Positions 5,818 through 15,904 of a stretch of 16,419 nt of DNA are shown here, in pieces. The stretch covers positions 1-16,419 of the forward strand of contig PYST01000563.1 of the NCBI GenBank assembly GCA_003049485.1. Reading direction: 5' to 3'. The DNA comes from Ophioceras dolichostomum. Taxonomy: Eukaryota; Ascomycota; Sordariomycetes; Magnaporthales; Ophioceraceae. The first letter of the stretch is position 1; each line of letters starts with the position of its first letter. The notes below the pieces were generated by a model that saw only the letters and a list, made by a program, of their open reading frames with translations, made no database searches and was not told where the DNA came from. A program made the position numbers and the translations under genes.

Positions 5818-8800
5818 ATGGGTCAAGCATCTGGCAAGGAAAGCCAGTCCCATAACCCGCCTCGAAGGCAGCCTCGAGAACCTGCTCTGGAGCGGCCTCG
5901 AGATCATTCCCAAGGGCCGACCTGGTGGCAACCCCGAGACTTCTTCCGATGGCAGTCTAGAGGGCGCGCCCGGGCGCAGTCTTCACCGAGCCTCCGAGGG
6001 CAGTCACAAGCGTGGTCCCGAGGTGGCCATGCTCCTCCGCGAAACACAATCCCGACGCCCCACACCCGGAACACATACACCGGGAACACATACAGCCATA
6101 GAAGAGAATCGAGTCGCTTACCACGTCCGAATCGAACAGGGAGTCCGTCTCCGAACCCGACCACAAATCCATTCGCAAACCTCTCGGCGGTAGCCCCTCC
6201 GGCCAATAACCCATTTGCCAGTATATCTGGGTCGTCGGCCTCCGGGTCCTCGTTCCAACCCCAGCCTGTCGCAACGCAGAGTTCTCCGTTTGGGGTGCCA
6301 TCCATAGCCTCGTCGTTCGGGGCGCCAACAAAGGCGACATCAACAACACAACCGCCGGCGGCATCTCCTTTCCAACAACCTGGTGCCTCACAGCCATCAC
6401 CATTCGGGGCCGCGAGCCAGGCCCCATCGCTTTCTCCTTTCCAGCCCCAACCGGCGACCTCGCAAGCACCCCCATTCGGCGCGCCCACAACAACTTCCAG
6501 CTTCGGCGCACCGTCAGCAGCATCCCCATTCGGATCACCTGCAGCAGGGGCAGCCCAGCCGCCAACAATGTCTCCTTTTCAACAGCCAAATGCATCGCAG
6601 CCGTCACCGTTTGCGAACTCAAATCCTAGCAGGTCGCCGTCTCCGTTTCAACCCCCTACGAACTCGCAGCCGTCATCATTTGGAGCGCCCTCGATGACAG
6701 GTCAGCCCTTCAAAGCCTCTGGGTTTGGATTCGGCGGCTCAAGTACGACTCACCAGGCGCAACCCCAACCTGGCGGCGAATCGGCGAAACCCACTCAGGC
6801 GAATCCGTTCGGCAGCTCGCCCCTGACCCAAGCTTCCCCTTTCGGAAACCCCTCGACTGCCTTCACATCCTCTGCTACTGGACAGCCAAGCCTTACGAAC
6901 GGCTCCTCTCACCAGAGTGATGCCTTTGGCTTTGGCAAACCGTCCGTCGCCTCTCATCCTTTCTCAACAGTGGCCACGACCGCGCTCGCACAGCCTAGCC
7001 CCAGCCACCATTCAGCAGATGATGACGCCGTCCGTCCAATATGGCGTGGGAAGCTCGCCCCGGACAACAGGAATGGCAAGCGCAGCAGGCAAAGGGAGTC
7101 CTCCGTCGGCGCACCAGATTCGAAGGGTCAGGGCAAGCGCATGAATGAGAGCGAGTCCTCCTCCGCCAGGAAGCCCACTTTCGCCGAGACGCTGTCGATG
7201 AAGGGTGCGTCTGTCGTCACCAACGCAAATGGGGACTTCTCAGTCACCAAAGGACGACCCACTCGGATCAACCTCACCGCAGGTGCCCGGCTGTCCCAGC
7301 AGAAGTCGAAGCGTCACAACCCTTTCAAGGCGTTGAGCGAAAACTTGCCGAGTCCCGCCGTTTCTGGGATTCAGAGACCAAACTCTGCACTCCTGTCATC
7401 GTCATCCAAGGCGCAGACCCTCGAGCAGTACAAGACTGCAGTCCGCGCGCAACTGAACAAGGACAACGTTCAAGACCTTGTGTTGCCCAAAAACTACGGC
7501 AACCCAAACAATCGAGACACGGTCCACTCCTACCGAGAGTCCAATCTCCAGGATCATCAAGACCGGTTCCGAGCATCACTGGAGGCTGGTGGCTTGATCG
7601 ACAAGGAGGGTGCCAAGATCAACCTCAAAGATGCGATCGATTTCAGGGGCATCTGCGAGGACATGTGCCCAATCTACGAGGTCATCGTCAGGATCTCGGA
7701 GAACGTTGTCCAGACCGAGGAAAAAAAGGTTGGGCCGGACGGTCAGATGTGGGCGGCAGGTGAGAAGTTCGTCAAGCGACTGGCGCGTTCATCGGCCGGC
7801 GCAAGAGCAACGCTACCGAATGAAGTCCGCACGGTCCCTACGCTGCAGCGTACAGTGGATTATCTTCTAGACGACCTCCTGCAGGGCGAACATAACCTGA
7901 AAGAACGACACGGCTTCCTCTGGGACCGACTCCGGGCGGTGCGCAAGGACTTCATCTTCCAGACACGACTCACGCCGGAGGAGATCCTGATCAAGATCAA
8001 CGTCCTCGAGACCATCGCCCGTTTCCACGCCGTTTCCCACCATCTCATGGCCAAGAAGGGCGCCGCTCATGCCGACTATTCCGACCAGCAGGAGAAGGAG
8101 TCGCTGAAGACGACGTTGATGTCTCTGAAGGAGGCGTATGCCGATTGTGCGAGGCTCGGAATCTCGTGCGCGAACGAGCTCGAGTTCCTGTCGTACTGGG
8201 TTCTGTTTTTCGCTGATGAGCCGTCCACACTGCTCACGCTTGACAAGCAGTCGCGTGAGCGGAGTTGGGCGAAGTCGAACCAGCTGCAAACGGCCCTCTC
8301 CCTGGTACAGGCCATGACGGACTTCACCAGCGACCTGAAGTCGAAGGACAAGGGAAAGCGCGGCATCCCCTTCAGGTTCCTCCCCAGCCTGGCGGTCGGT
8401 GAAGCATCGACCTTCTTCGACATCATCGCCAGCCCCACGGTGTCGTACACGATGGCCTGCGTGGCCGAGACCCACTTCACCAAAATCCGACACCGCATGT
8501 TGAGCGCCATCGTCAAATCGTGCGCGAGGAACAGGGACCCGCCAAAGGACTTCACGCCTGAGGTTCTCAGGGAACTCTTGAGGTTCGACACCGACGATGA
8601 GGCCATCGAGTTTGCCGAACTTCATGGATTGACATTCTCGGACGACGGTGACTACTACTTGGTTCTCGACAACAGGAACCGCAATCTTCCGAAGCCTGGT
8701 GCGCTGGCGACCTTCTCCAGCCGCCTAGTCGAGCGGAAACGCGGCGGCAGGCCTCTCCTGGAAGTCGTGCGCAATAACGTGTTCGAACAGGATGCTCCAG

Positions 8801-11310
8801 CCGACGCCGTTGAGGAGATAGTCGATGATCCAGACAGCATGTTTGTCTCTGATCGCCCCCAGGCCGCCGCATCTCACACCCCGACAACCACTCCAGCTGC
8901 CGCCAGCACACTGCAGCCTTCCGGTCCATTTTCAGTCCCTTCATCAGCCACTCCCGTGAACCCCTTCGCCGCACTCACTGCCGTCAAACCTCTCTCCCCT
9001 TTCAATACTTCATCTACACCCAAGGCGGTGTCGTTCGCTACTCCTTCGTCTACCCCATCGGCCACTCCTACCGGCATATTCTCCTCATCCGCTACCGGGT
9101 CAAAGGCAGCGAACCCATTCGCGCCCCTGAAAGCTCCATCAATACTATCCTCGTCTCCGACCGCCAATCAAGGCAGCCAAGGCAAGCCCGATAGTAAGGC
9201 CTCTTCCAGTCCATCCAACACCTCGATATTCCCCTCCACGGTCTCGTCAACAGCAGGACAACCAGTTCCAAGCATTCAGATTATTCCACCATCTACGCAA
9301 TTCCAGCCAGCGACCCCCTACAAAAGCCATAGCTCCGCCAACCAGCCCTCTACCGACACTCCCAAACCGCCACCGTTCCAAGCAGCATCTGTCACCTCAT
9401 CCACTCCTGTGTCGGCACCCTCTTTACCCATCACCCAAGAACCGACAACCATATCACCCAAAGCGGCGGGGACGACAAATCTAGCAAGCTTAGTATCCAA
9501 GGCTGTCGAAAACCCAGTTGCGACACCCGAAAAAGCACAACCACAACAACCAAAAAGCATCCTTGGTGGGACCCGCGGCCCCCAATTTGGCACAGCAACA
9601 GGCGTATCTCTTGCGTCAACAGAGCGCCCATCCCCAGGACCAGCCGACTCATCTGGCCCATCTATGACGGCAGACAAAAACAAATCAAGTGGAGGCGCCC
9701 CGCAGAAATTTACGCCAGCTGCTCCCACCGCCCAGGTGCCGCCGTCCACCGACCCGATGGCGGCTTTCACGAAGTGGTTTGTGCAAGGTGACGGCGGTCT
9801 GTTGGATGACTTCGCAGAGGGATATGTGGCGCATCTAGTTCTCCAGACATTCGAGAAATTTAAAAGAGAAGAGGAGGAGAGAAAGCGGAAAGAAGAAGAC
9901 GAGAAATCTTGGGAAGAGGCTCTCAACTGGAGGCGTTACAATCTGGGTCTCAAGTTCTTCTACCGCTGGAGAGACATCGCCAGGAGCAAGGCTCTGACTC
10001 GCCGGGCTAGGGAGGGTCGCAACATGATGCGGGCATACAGGGAATCCCAGCTGGCTCAGAAGCAAGCCGACAAGCAGACGGCCGAGACCAAAAGGAAGAC
10101 CGAGGAGGCTCAACGCGCCAGACTGAGGGAGAGCGTGGCGGACAACTTCGTGGAGGACCTGCGGGCAATAAAACTGAACAACTACCGACAAAGCCGCCGG
10201 CTGAGCTCCATGGCGGAGCTGCTGGCGACTGGGGTCTTCAACGGCGTACGAGACCAGCGGGCCGCTGCGTCAAGCGCAATTCCGGACGATGACGACGACG
10301 ACTCCTCCTCCGTCACAGAGGCACTCCTGGGACCGAAGTCACACAGATCATCACCGTCGCCATCGCCGGCACCTACTGCGGCAGCCGGGAACCAGAAGTC
10401 ATCACGCTCGCTGCACGATTGGAGGGACTCCCTATCCAAGTCCGCGTGTAAGGTACGCGAGACTGCTAAGGCAGTGTTCTCTGCGTCTGCCAGGCCGGCC
10501 GGCGGCAGCGGCACACCGAAGGATCTGACGAACGGCTTCGCTGCCACCACTACTGCGGGGGCGGCGACGAGGACGCACATAAGCAGCTCGCGCGACTCCA
10601 GCCTCAGCCGCTCGATGCCGCCCGGAAGCAACGCCACCACGAACTTCAGCTCCTCCAAGAAACGCACGGCGCCGAACGGCTCGGACGTAGGCGACGACGT
10701 CGACCGTCTCAAGCGACGGAGGAGCGGCGACATCAAGACCAACCATTTCCGCCTCCGGTCCATGGGCATGATCCACATGCCCAACGGAGAGTACCTCCAC
10801 GAGTCCATCGCCAAGCCGCTGCTGAACGGGAAGCGCTTCTCGGGCATCGGGTCGTATGGCCTGTCCACGACGAACGGAGGAGGAGGAGCCGCCTCGTCAT
10901 CTAACAACGCCCCACCCCCACCACGGATGTCCTCTGCGGCGTTGAGAAGCAGCCTCTTGCGCCACAGCATCGATGGCGCGGCGGCGGCGGCCTCAAAGCG
11001 GAAGAGACCGGGTGAAGAAGAAGAAGACGAGGATGGCATCGGCGGCCAGTATCACCACCACCGCCCGCACACGCCGCCCAGCGCCAAGAAGAAGCGGCGC
11101 ATATCTGAACCTACCACGACGACGACTGCCACGGGTGCGGCCACGGGTGCGGCCACGGGCGCGGGTGCGGTCGGATACGCAACGACGGCGGCGACGACAG
11201 AGCAGATCATCCGTGAGATGCGCGAGACCGCCGCCCTCATGGAGGAAGGCGAGTCGTGGTATCGCGAGCAGAGCGCGAGGCTGGAGAGGGGCGAGACGCC
11301 CTGGAGCTAG
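5818..11310 (+). CDS. SAC3: SAC3/GANP-domain protein, TREX-2 mRNA export scaffold (1830 aa from first in-frame ATG)
   Basis: Sac3 is the scaffold of the TREX-2 complex at the nuclear pore and couples transcription to mRNA export. Residues about 1-110 are Arg/Pro/Gln-rich. About 115-390 hold many NPFA, SPFG, SFGAP and GFGFG motifs, like FG nucleoporins, which fits contact with export receptors. The SAC3/GANP fold starts near 609 with FRGICEDMCP, then HGFLWDRLRAVRKDF near 698, and ends near 985. A second Ser/Pro/Thr-rich stretch with NPFAAL/NPFAPL runs to about 1300. From about 1313 a charged helical region with NWRRYNLGLKFFYRWRD matches the place of the Cdc31/Sus1-binding (CID) region. Near 1641 is a conserved-looking patch (FRLRSMGMIHMPNGEYL), followed by basic clusters KRKR and KKKRR and a terminal helix. 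The body has no intron over 5.5 kb. The true N-terminus is uncertain and may include the exon at 5316. It is longer than yeast Sac3 (about 1300 aa). Confidence 0.92.
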   Translation: MGQASGKESQSHNPPRRQPREPALERPRDHSQGPTWWQPRDFFRWQSRGRARAQSSPSLRGQSQAWSRGGHAPPRNTIPTPHTRNTYTGNTYSHRRESSRLPRPNRTGSPSPNPTTNPFANLSAVAPPANNPFASISGSSASGSSFQPQPVATQSSPFGVPSIASSFGAPTKATSTTQPPAASPFQQPGASQPSPFGAASQAPSLSPFQPQPATSQAPPFGAPTTTSSFGAPSAASPFGSPAAGAAQPPTMSPFQQPNASQPSPFANSNPSRSPSPFQPPTNSQPSSFGAPSMTGQPFKASGFGFGGSSTTHQAQPQPGGESAKPTQANPFGSSPLTQASPFGNPSTAFTSSATGQPSLTNGSSHQSDAFGFGKPSVASHPFSTVATTALAQPSPSHHSADDDAVRPIWRGKLAPDNRNGKRSRQRESSVGAPDSKGQGKRMNESESSSARKPTFAETLSMKGASVVTNANGDFSVTKGRPTRINLTAGARLSQQKSKRHNPFKALSENLPSPAVSGIQRPNSALLSSSSKAQTLEQYKTAVRAQLNKDNVQDLVLPKNYGNPNNRDTVHSYRESNLQDHQDRFRASLEAGGLIDKEGAKINLKDAIDFRGICEDMCPIYEVIVRISENVVQTEEKKVGPDGQMWAAGEKFVKRLARSSAGARATLPNEVRTVPTLQRTVDYLLDDLLQGEHNLKERHGFLWDRLRAVRKDFIFQTRLTPEEILIKINVLETIARFHAVSHHLMAKKGAAHADYSDQQEKESLKTTLMSLKEAYADCARLGISCANELEFLSYWVLFFADEPSTLLTLDKQSRERSWAKSNQLQTALSLVQAMTDFTSDLKSKDKGKRGIPFRFLPSLAVGEASTFFDIIASPTVSYTMACVAETHFTKIRHRMLSAIVKSCARNRDPPKDFTPEVLRELLRFDTDDEAIEFAELHGLTFSDDGDYYLVLDNRNRNLPKPGALATFSSRLVERKRGGRPLLEVVRNNVFEQDAPADAVEEIVDDPDSMFVSDRPQAAASHTPTTTPAAASTLQPSGPFSVPSSATPVNPFAALTAVKPLSPFNTSSTPKAVSFATPSSTPSATPTGIFSSSATGSKAANPFAPLKAPSILSSSPTANQGSQGKPDSKASSSPSNTSIFPSTVSSTAGQPVPSIQIIPPSTQFQPATPYKSHSSANQPSTDTPKPPPFQAASVTSSTPVSAPSLPITQEPTTISPKAAGTTNLASLVSKAVENPVATPEKAQPQQPKSILGGTRGPQFGTATGVSLASTERPSPGPADSSGPSMTADKNKSSGGAPQKFTPAAPTAQVPPSTDPMAAFTKWFVQGDGGLLDDFAEGYVAHLVLQTFEKFKREEEERKRKEEDEKSWEEALNWRRYNLGLKFFYRWRDIARSKALTRRAREGRNMMRAYRESQLAQKQADKQTAETKRKTEEAQRARLRESVADNFVEDLRAIKLNNYRQSRRLSSMAELLATGVFNGVRDQRAAASSAIPDDDDDDSSSVTEALLGPKSHRSSPSPSPAPTAAAGNQKSSRSLHDWRDSLSKSACKVRETAKAVFSASARPAGGSGTPKDLTNGFAATTTAGAATRTHISSSRDSSLSRSMPPGSNATTNFSSSKKRTAPNGSDVGDDVDRLKRRRSGDIKTNHFRLRSMGMIHMPNGEYLHESIAKPLLNGKRFSGIGSYGLSTTNGGGGAASSSNNAPPPPRMSSAALRSSLLRHSIDGAAAAASKRKRPGEEEEDEDGIGGQYHHHRPHTPPSAKKKRRISEPTTTTTATGAATGAATGAGAVGYATTAATTEQIIREMRETAALMEEGESWYREQSARLERGETPWS
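11129..11165 (+). repeat. Short in-frame tandem repeat near the SAC3 C-terminus
   Basis: A 12-base unit of the form GGTGCGGCCACG is repeated about two and a half times and encodes TGAA-type units. It probably varies in length between strains through slippage. It lies between the KKKRR cluster and the terminal helix. Confidence 0.6.
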
Positions 11311-12743
11311 GATAGAATAGGATAGGATATGCAGGGATCGTCCATCCATCCATCCGGTCGCTTGTCCGGCCGGACAGCCTACCTACTGGATGGAGGATAA
11401 TTCGGATGAAAGGAGATGTTGGCGATGCCAGCAGCAGTTGGGCCAGCACTGTTAGGGCTGCGCAGCAACGAGCTGTGAGCTGTCTTGTGTTTACCGGGAG
11501 GAACGGTCGGTAGTGGACTTTCTATCTACGTTGGAAAAACATGTAAAACGCCCCTAGGTTTTTGCACATAGCGTCTTTTTTTCTTTCTTACCTGCATACC
11601 ATCCATGGTTTTGGCGTTTATTGTTTTATTTTTTTCGTTACCGTTTCCCTGCGGCTTTCGTCGGGCTTTTGGGTCTTTGAGCATGCGAAATACCATCGTA
11701 CCATCAGATCACCTATTACTAGTACCCAGTCTTCCAACGGGGACATCATTTTTCGGAATACAAAGGTCGAGCGAGCGGGGAGAGCATCATCCCCAGCCAC
11801 TTCTAAACATTTTTTTTAGGACTTTAACTTTTAACTTCGCTTTTGAGAGGGTATTGGAAAGCTGTGTAATATCTCGACTTGCTTAGGCATGTGATGTCTC
11901 TCTTTTTTAGGTGTGAGAAGTCTGGTTCAAAACTCTTCCTGGTTCGAGCCTGGCCTGGACTGCTGCCCGTGGACCGGAGGACTGGTCCACAGTATGCGGC
12001 AGTACATTGGGATAACGGAGAACTGTATGAGGTCACCGCCATTCCAGTGTCCAAGCAATCATCTTGTCAACTGGCCTGGCTGGCCCATGCCGGCAGAACA
12101 GACTCTAGTGTGTATAAGGAGCACGCCAGAAGCCTAGACGAGCACAAGAAGCAGCACACAGAGAGAGAGGGAGAGCACCATTGTTCATAAGAATTGTCAA
12201 TTTTTCTTTTGGATAAGGTAGATAGGTAGGTAGATACCGGTGTTTTTTAAAACACCCTTCCCATCCGGATCTTCGTTTGCCGGCACTTCCAGCCAGCCAG
12301 CCAATGGCAAAGGATAACCCAAAAATCTATGGCCGAACAAGGACATCCACCGGTCCGCCCAAGTAGAAAGAATTTGCCCCCAAGAACCCTGCTGTGCCTT
12401 CACACAAACACGGAAGAAAAAGAAGTAGAAAAAAAGAAGTAGCACGTTGGTAGACAGATGAAAGGGAAAAAGAAATGAACACAAAGCCAAATGGCCCGAC
12501 GAGGGCAGTGGTGCCATAGCAGGCTATCATTATGGTGTCGAAAAGAAGGATGAGGACAAGAAAACAAAGGAACTACTAATTGTTGTACAGCACAGCTCGA
12601 CGTATGCCTAGACAGACAGACCGACCGACCCATGTATCCTACGCAGAGGCCGTGTAGAGAGAAGAAGAGAAAACGCTTGCTAAACAAAGGGAGGTAAAGG
12701 AAACGGAGAAGAAGTAGAAATGTGTCGACGACGACGACGTCGC
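11311..12743. other. Intergenic region between convergent SAC3 and membrane-protein genes
   Basis: This is the shared 3' region of two convergent genes. It contains CATC repeats (11342-11355), a 14-bp palindrome (11363-11376), T-rich tracts at about 11574-11640 and 11811-11818, and purine-rich stretches at about 12405-12475 and 12650-12720, the latter being pyrimidine-rich on the minus strand and so likely 3' UTR of the 12744 gene. Short ORFs here start at non-ATG codons or show no recognisable domain. Confidence 0.5.
11363..11376. repeat. 14-bp perfect palindrome just after SAC3
   Basis: TGTCCGGCCGGACA reads identically on both strands and lies 53 bases after the SAC3 stop. It may form a short hairpin in the 3' UTR or be a chance palindrome. 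Confidence 0.4.
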
Positions 12744-14544
12744 CTACCGCCTCGGCGGGCCCGGGAACGAAGTCTGGATAGCGACCGTCTCGACCGGGCT
12801 CCCGCTCTCGCGAGCCTTGCGCCCACTACCGACACCGAAAGCGGCGCCCGTGCTCATGCGAGGGCTCTTCGCCGGTCCCGCCGCCGTGCTGACGGCCCAG
12901 CCCCACTGTTGCTGCATGTGCCCGGGAGAGCCCGGCTGGCGCGGCGCGACGGGCGAGACGGGGCTGTGGGGGTTTTGGTGGAGGTGCATGTTGCGCGGCG
13001 GCACGGCGCCGACGTAGTCGGCCGGCACGTACGGCGCGAAGCCACCACCACCGCTGATGCTCAGACGGCCCGAGCCCGAGCCCGGCAGCAGCTGCGTGGC
13101 GGATGTGGGCGTCGCAGACTGCGGAGACGGCCGCGTGCCGCCCGCCGCCACGGTAGAGGTAGTGTGCGTCGGAAGGGGCGCGGTGGGAGGGGGGATGGCG
13201 GTGGTGAGAGCGTGCAGCTGCTGCAGCTGCTGCTTCTCCGAGAGGAACATCTGGTGCTTCTCCGAGACGGCCGAGAGGGGTTCGCCAGGCAGCCGTTTCT
13301 CTGCCAGGACGGGCGACGGCGCGGAGAAGGTACCGCCGATGGACGAGGCGCGCTGCCAGCCCGCCGGCATGGAGGAGCTGGCGGGCGAGCGGGGAGAGGA
13401 GGTGATGTGGCGCCGCGGCTCGTCCATTGCTGCTGCTGTCCCTGAGTACTCGACGTCGTCGTCGGCGACTGCCGGCGAGGAGGAGGAGAAGAACTTGGGC
13501 GACATGGGCGAGAGGTGCGTCTGGCACCGGAAGGACAAGGAGGACTTCGGCCGGTGACGGCCGCCGCCGTTGGCTAGCGGACCGTTGTGCATGGCGGCGC
13601 GGGCGCGTCGGTTCCGCCGCTTGCGGACGCAGACGAAGACTACAGCTGCAATAGCCGCAGCAGCAATAACGGCCGAGATGGCGATGACGGCGATCATGGT
13701 CGTCGGCGTGCTGGAGCCGGAGCCGCCACCACTAGACGAGGATGCCGCGCCGGACGCGGTGCCCGGGTCGACGATGGTGATCTGCTCGGCCGAGAAGACG
13801 GTAGCGCTCACGGAGACGATCTTCCCGGGGGCGGGCTTCTGGAGGCAGCCCGCCTCGAGGGCCACGAGGCCGTTGCTGACGTAGACCTGGTCGGTGAAGC
13901 TGTGGATGCAGGACAGGCACTTGGCGTAGAACTGACCCGTCATGGAGGCGCCGTCGGCGCTGCAGAAGCCGTAGTCCGACGAGCTCCTGGGGTCCATGTT
14001 GCCGTCCAGCAGGGCGTTCTTGAGCGCGCCGCACGCCGTGGAGGTCTGGCAGGGGTTGGAGCCGATCTGGGTGTTGTTCGGGTACCCGAAGACGCAGTAG
14101 TTGAAGTTGTACCTCAGGTTGTCTGTTTTTTTTTTGGCGTAGTCGTCGTCGTCAGTCATAATCTCATTGTTAGTCCCAGCTGACTCCAGAATATGTATTC
14201 TGTGGATGAGCCATGTCGGAGGTCTCGTAAGGAGGTGAGGACTTACACAAGAACCATCCCTGATCGGACTCGCTCCCCTGGTAGAAAGTGCTCTTCTCCA
14301 AGCAGGTCATGCATTTCTGCCACTTGGCGCCCTTGGCCGTCCTGGCGTAGTCGGCGTCCTTGCAGGTGATGTCCGTGCTGCGCGTGTTGGACGAGTTCGG
14401 GTCCGAGAGGTCGGTGCCGTCCATGTCGACGCACACGGACGCACATGGGGAGTTTGGCGAGACTTGTAAAGAGAGAACATTTTGAGAGAATAGTAAAGCA
14501 GCAGCCAGAAGAAGGGCCACTGTCCTTGCCGTGATCGTCATCAT
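12744..14544 (-). CDS. Cysteine-rich single-pass membrane protein, fungal 'LPXTG-domain-containing' family (two exons, 558 aa)
   Basis: Exons are 14544-14247 and 14122-12744, and together give exactly 559 codons. The start ATG at 14544-14542 precedes a signal peptide (ARTVALLLAAALLFS). The mature ectodomain carries 12 cysteines in two similar modules: SPCASVC...ITC...KCMTCLEKS in exon 1, and NYCVFG...NPC...TAC...FCSAD...KCLSCIHS...LEAGC in exon 2. Splicing creates WFLYNLRYNFNYCVFG, the layout I know from this family. A Ser/Gly-rich linker, one membrane helix (about 241-265, TTMIAVIAISAV onward) and a basic stop-transfer RKRRNRR follow, then a cytoplasmic tail of about 285 residues rich in Pro, Ser and Gln. 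No LPXTG motif is visible, so the family name is historical. The role is unknown; a plasma-membrane or wall-sensor-like position is an inference from topology. Confidence 0.85.
14123..14246 (-). other. 124-bp spliceosomal intron with A10 before the acceptor
   Basis: The donor is GTAAGT (14246-14241) after TGG TTC TTG T. The acceptor CAG (14125-14123) is preceded by ten A. The split codon T+AC gives Tyr in WFLYNLRYN. An ACTAAC branch-like motif is at 14174-14169, about 47 bases before the acceptor, while an earlier AG at 14164-14163 follows it closely. Confidence 0.8.
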
Positions 14545-15395
14545 GTCGTCGTTTGCTTCTGATGGAGATTCTCTTGATATATAAAAAGTAAAGACGTAGG
14601 AAGAGAGATGACTAAAAAGAAGAAAGCTCAAAGCCAAGAGCTACGGGAGTGGTTATGCAGTGGGTATCAAGTAGAGAGATAAAGCCGAGCCAGAAGTACC
14701 AGAGGGAAAAGGAGAAGAAGAGGAAGGAAGGATGAGGATGAAGGTATAGAAGAAGCCTTGGCATGAGGGAAAAAAGGGAGTGTGGTTCGGCGTATTAGTA
14801 GGAGGCCCAGCTCCAATTAAGTTTCAGCCTTGCCCTGGCGCTCCTTCAGCGTATGCCTGATGGACGGCGAGGTAGGTGTAGCTGTATATATTTATGTGTC
14901 CCAGCACTAGGTAGTCGGATGTATGGATGAAGCAGAAGGAAGGATGATTAAAAAGGAGAGTAGTGTTCCCCAACTGAAAGATGACGATGAAACCTTCGTG
15001 ATGTTTAAAGCCTTGATGTTAAGGAGGGAGACAACAAAAGATGGCAGATGCTACCGGCCGGCGAGTGAGTGAGCAAAGAATAGAAACACCAAAAAGGACA
15101 GGAAGGAAGAAGAAACAGGGTCTATGCAGACCCACGACGAAGAGAAGTCTGGGTTTGGCTGTAATGTAGTTGCGACCATCCTGCTGCAAAGAGGCGGGAC
15201 GTTGAGGAGGGGGGGAGAGCATAAATATCTACAGCCCTTCTCTCAATCAAGGGAGGAGATTGCATGCCTGCAACATGACATGGTGGACGATGGTGGGATG
15301 GGATCGATATCACCCATCCCAACCTGTCACTCTCAATGGGCTGGGCTCGGAGAAATCCAGTTGCAAGGGGGTTTGGGACGTTCTGTTCCTGAGCG

Positions 15396-15580
15396 TTGAG
15401 AGTGAGAGTGACAGGGACAGAGAGAGGGCTCGAGCAGAACGGGAAGGTGGAGAACGGTGGACGGGAGACCAACGGTCCAATCGGGGATTTAGCTTGGCCG
15501 CTGACCATCTGCAAGTGGAAGATATGCGAGTGAGGGGGACAAGGGGAGAGGGGAGAAGAGAGAAGAGAGAGAAAATGGCA
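15396..15580 (+). repeat. Polypurine-rich stretch
   Basis: The plus strand is strongly enriched in G and A, with runs of GAGA and AGGGGAGAGGGGAG type, most densely at 15400-15460 and 15535-15580. The minus strand is therefore pyrimidine-rich, as is common in fungal promoters and leaders. It is an unlikely coding region. Confidence 0.4.
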
Positions 15581-15904
15581 GCAAGCCGATAGCGTGCAGG
15601 GCCGGCTGGGGCATTCTGCCGCCGAGGACGGGGCCACCATTCCGCTTCGGGAACAATAAGTCGATGGAGGGTGGGTGTGACGGGAACAGCAGCGCCAAAA
15701 TGGCACAGGGCCATGGCGGACACGGACACGGACGAGAGTGCAGGCTGAACCACAAGAACCCATCCGTCTCACCCCCGGCACATTCCACGGTGGTCTCCGT
15801 CTTCTTCTTCTACTGCCAGCACGCAATGGGCTCGCTCACTGAGCCGCCATGAGACATGCAGTCATCAACCAATCAACCGGCGACGTGAGACTTTCTCCGT
15901 AGAC

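Noticed and set aside
10182..11039. Long minus-strand open frame inside SAC3
   Set aside because: It is fully antisense to the Ser/Ala-rich end of SAC3; GC-rich codon bias keeps it open. No domain or start context supports it. Other antisense frames at 5904-6622, 7867-8625 and 9318-9926 were rejected on the same grounds.
11920..11975. GGTTCGAGCC, similar to a tRNA T-arm / B box
   Set aside because: The flanking bases do not pair into a five-base T stem, and no D-arm or acceptor stem could be placed upstream.
11879..12190. 103-codon plus-strand frame between the convergent genes
   Set aside because: It begins at a TTG, has no family signature, and overlaps probable 3' UTR sequence. A real gene cannot be excluded, but nothing supports it.
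12720..13445. 241-codon plus-strand frame rich in Arg and Gly
   Set aside because: It is antisense to the cytoplasmic tail of the membrane protein and is low-complexity Arg-rich, typical of a shadow.
12744..14122. An LPXTG sortase-type anchor in the membrane protein
   Set aside because: No such motif is visible, and the protein has a conventional membrane helix with a long cytoplasmic tail.
14545..14637. N-terminal extension of the membrane protein to 14637
   Set aside because: The first codon there is TTG. The ATG at 14544 starts directly before a clear signal peptide, so the extension is leader sequence.
15122..15826. 234-codon minus-strand frame
   Set aside because: Its start is a run of Arg codons, the rest is Ser/Pro/Leu from a polypyrimidine tract, and there is no domain. 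It is more likely promoter or leader sequence.
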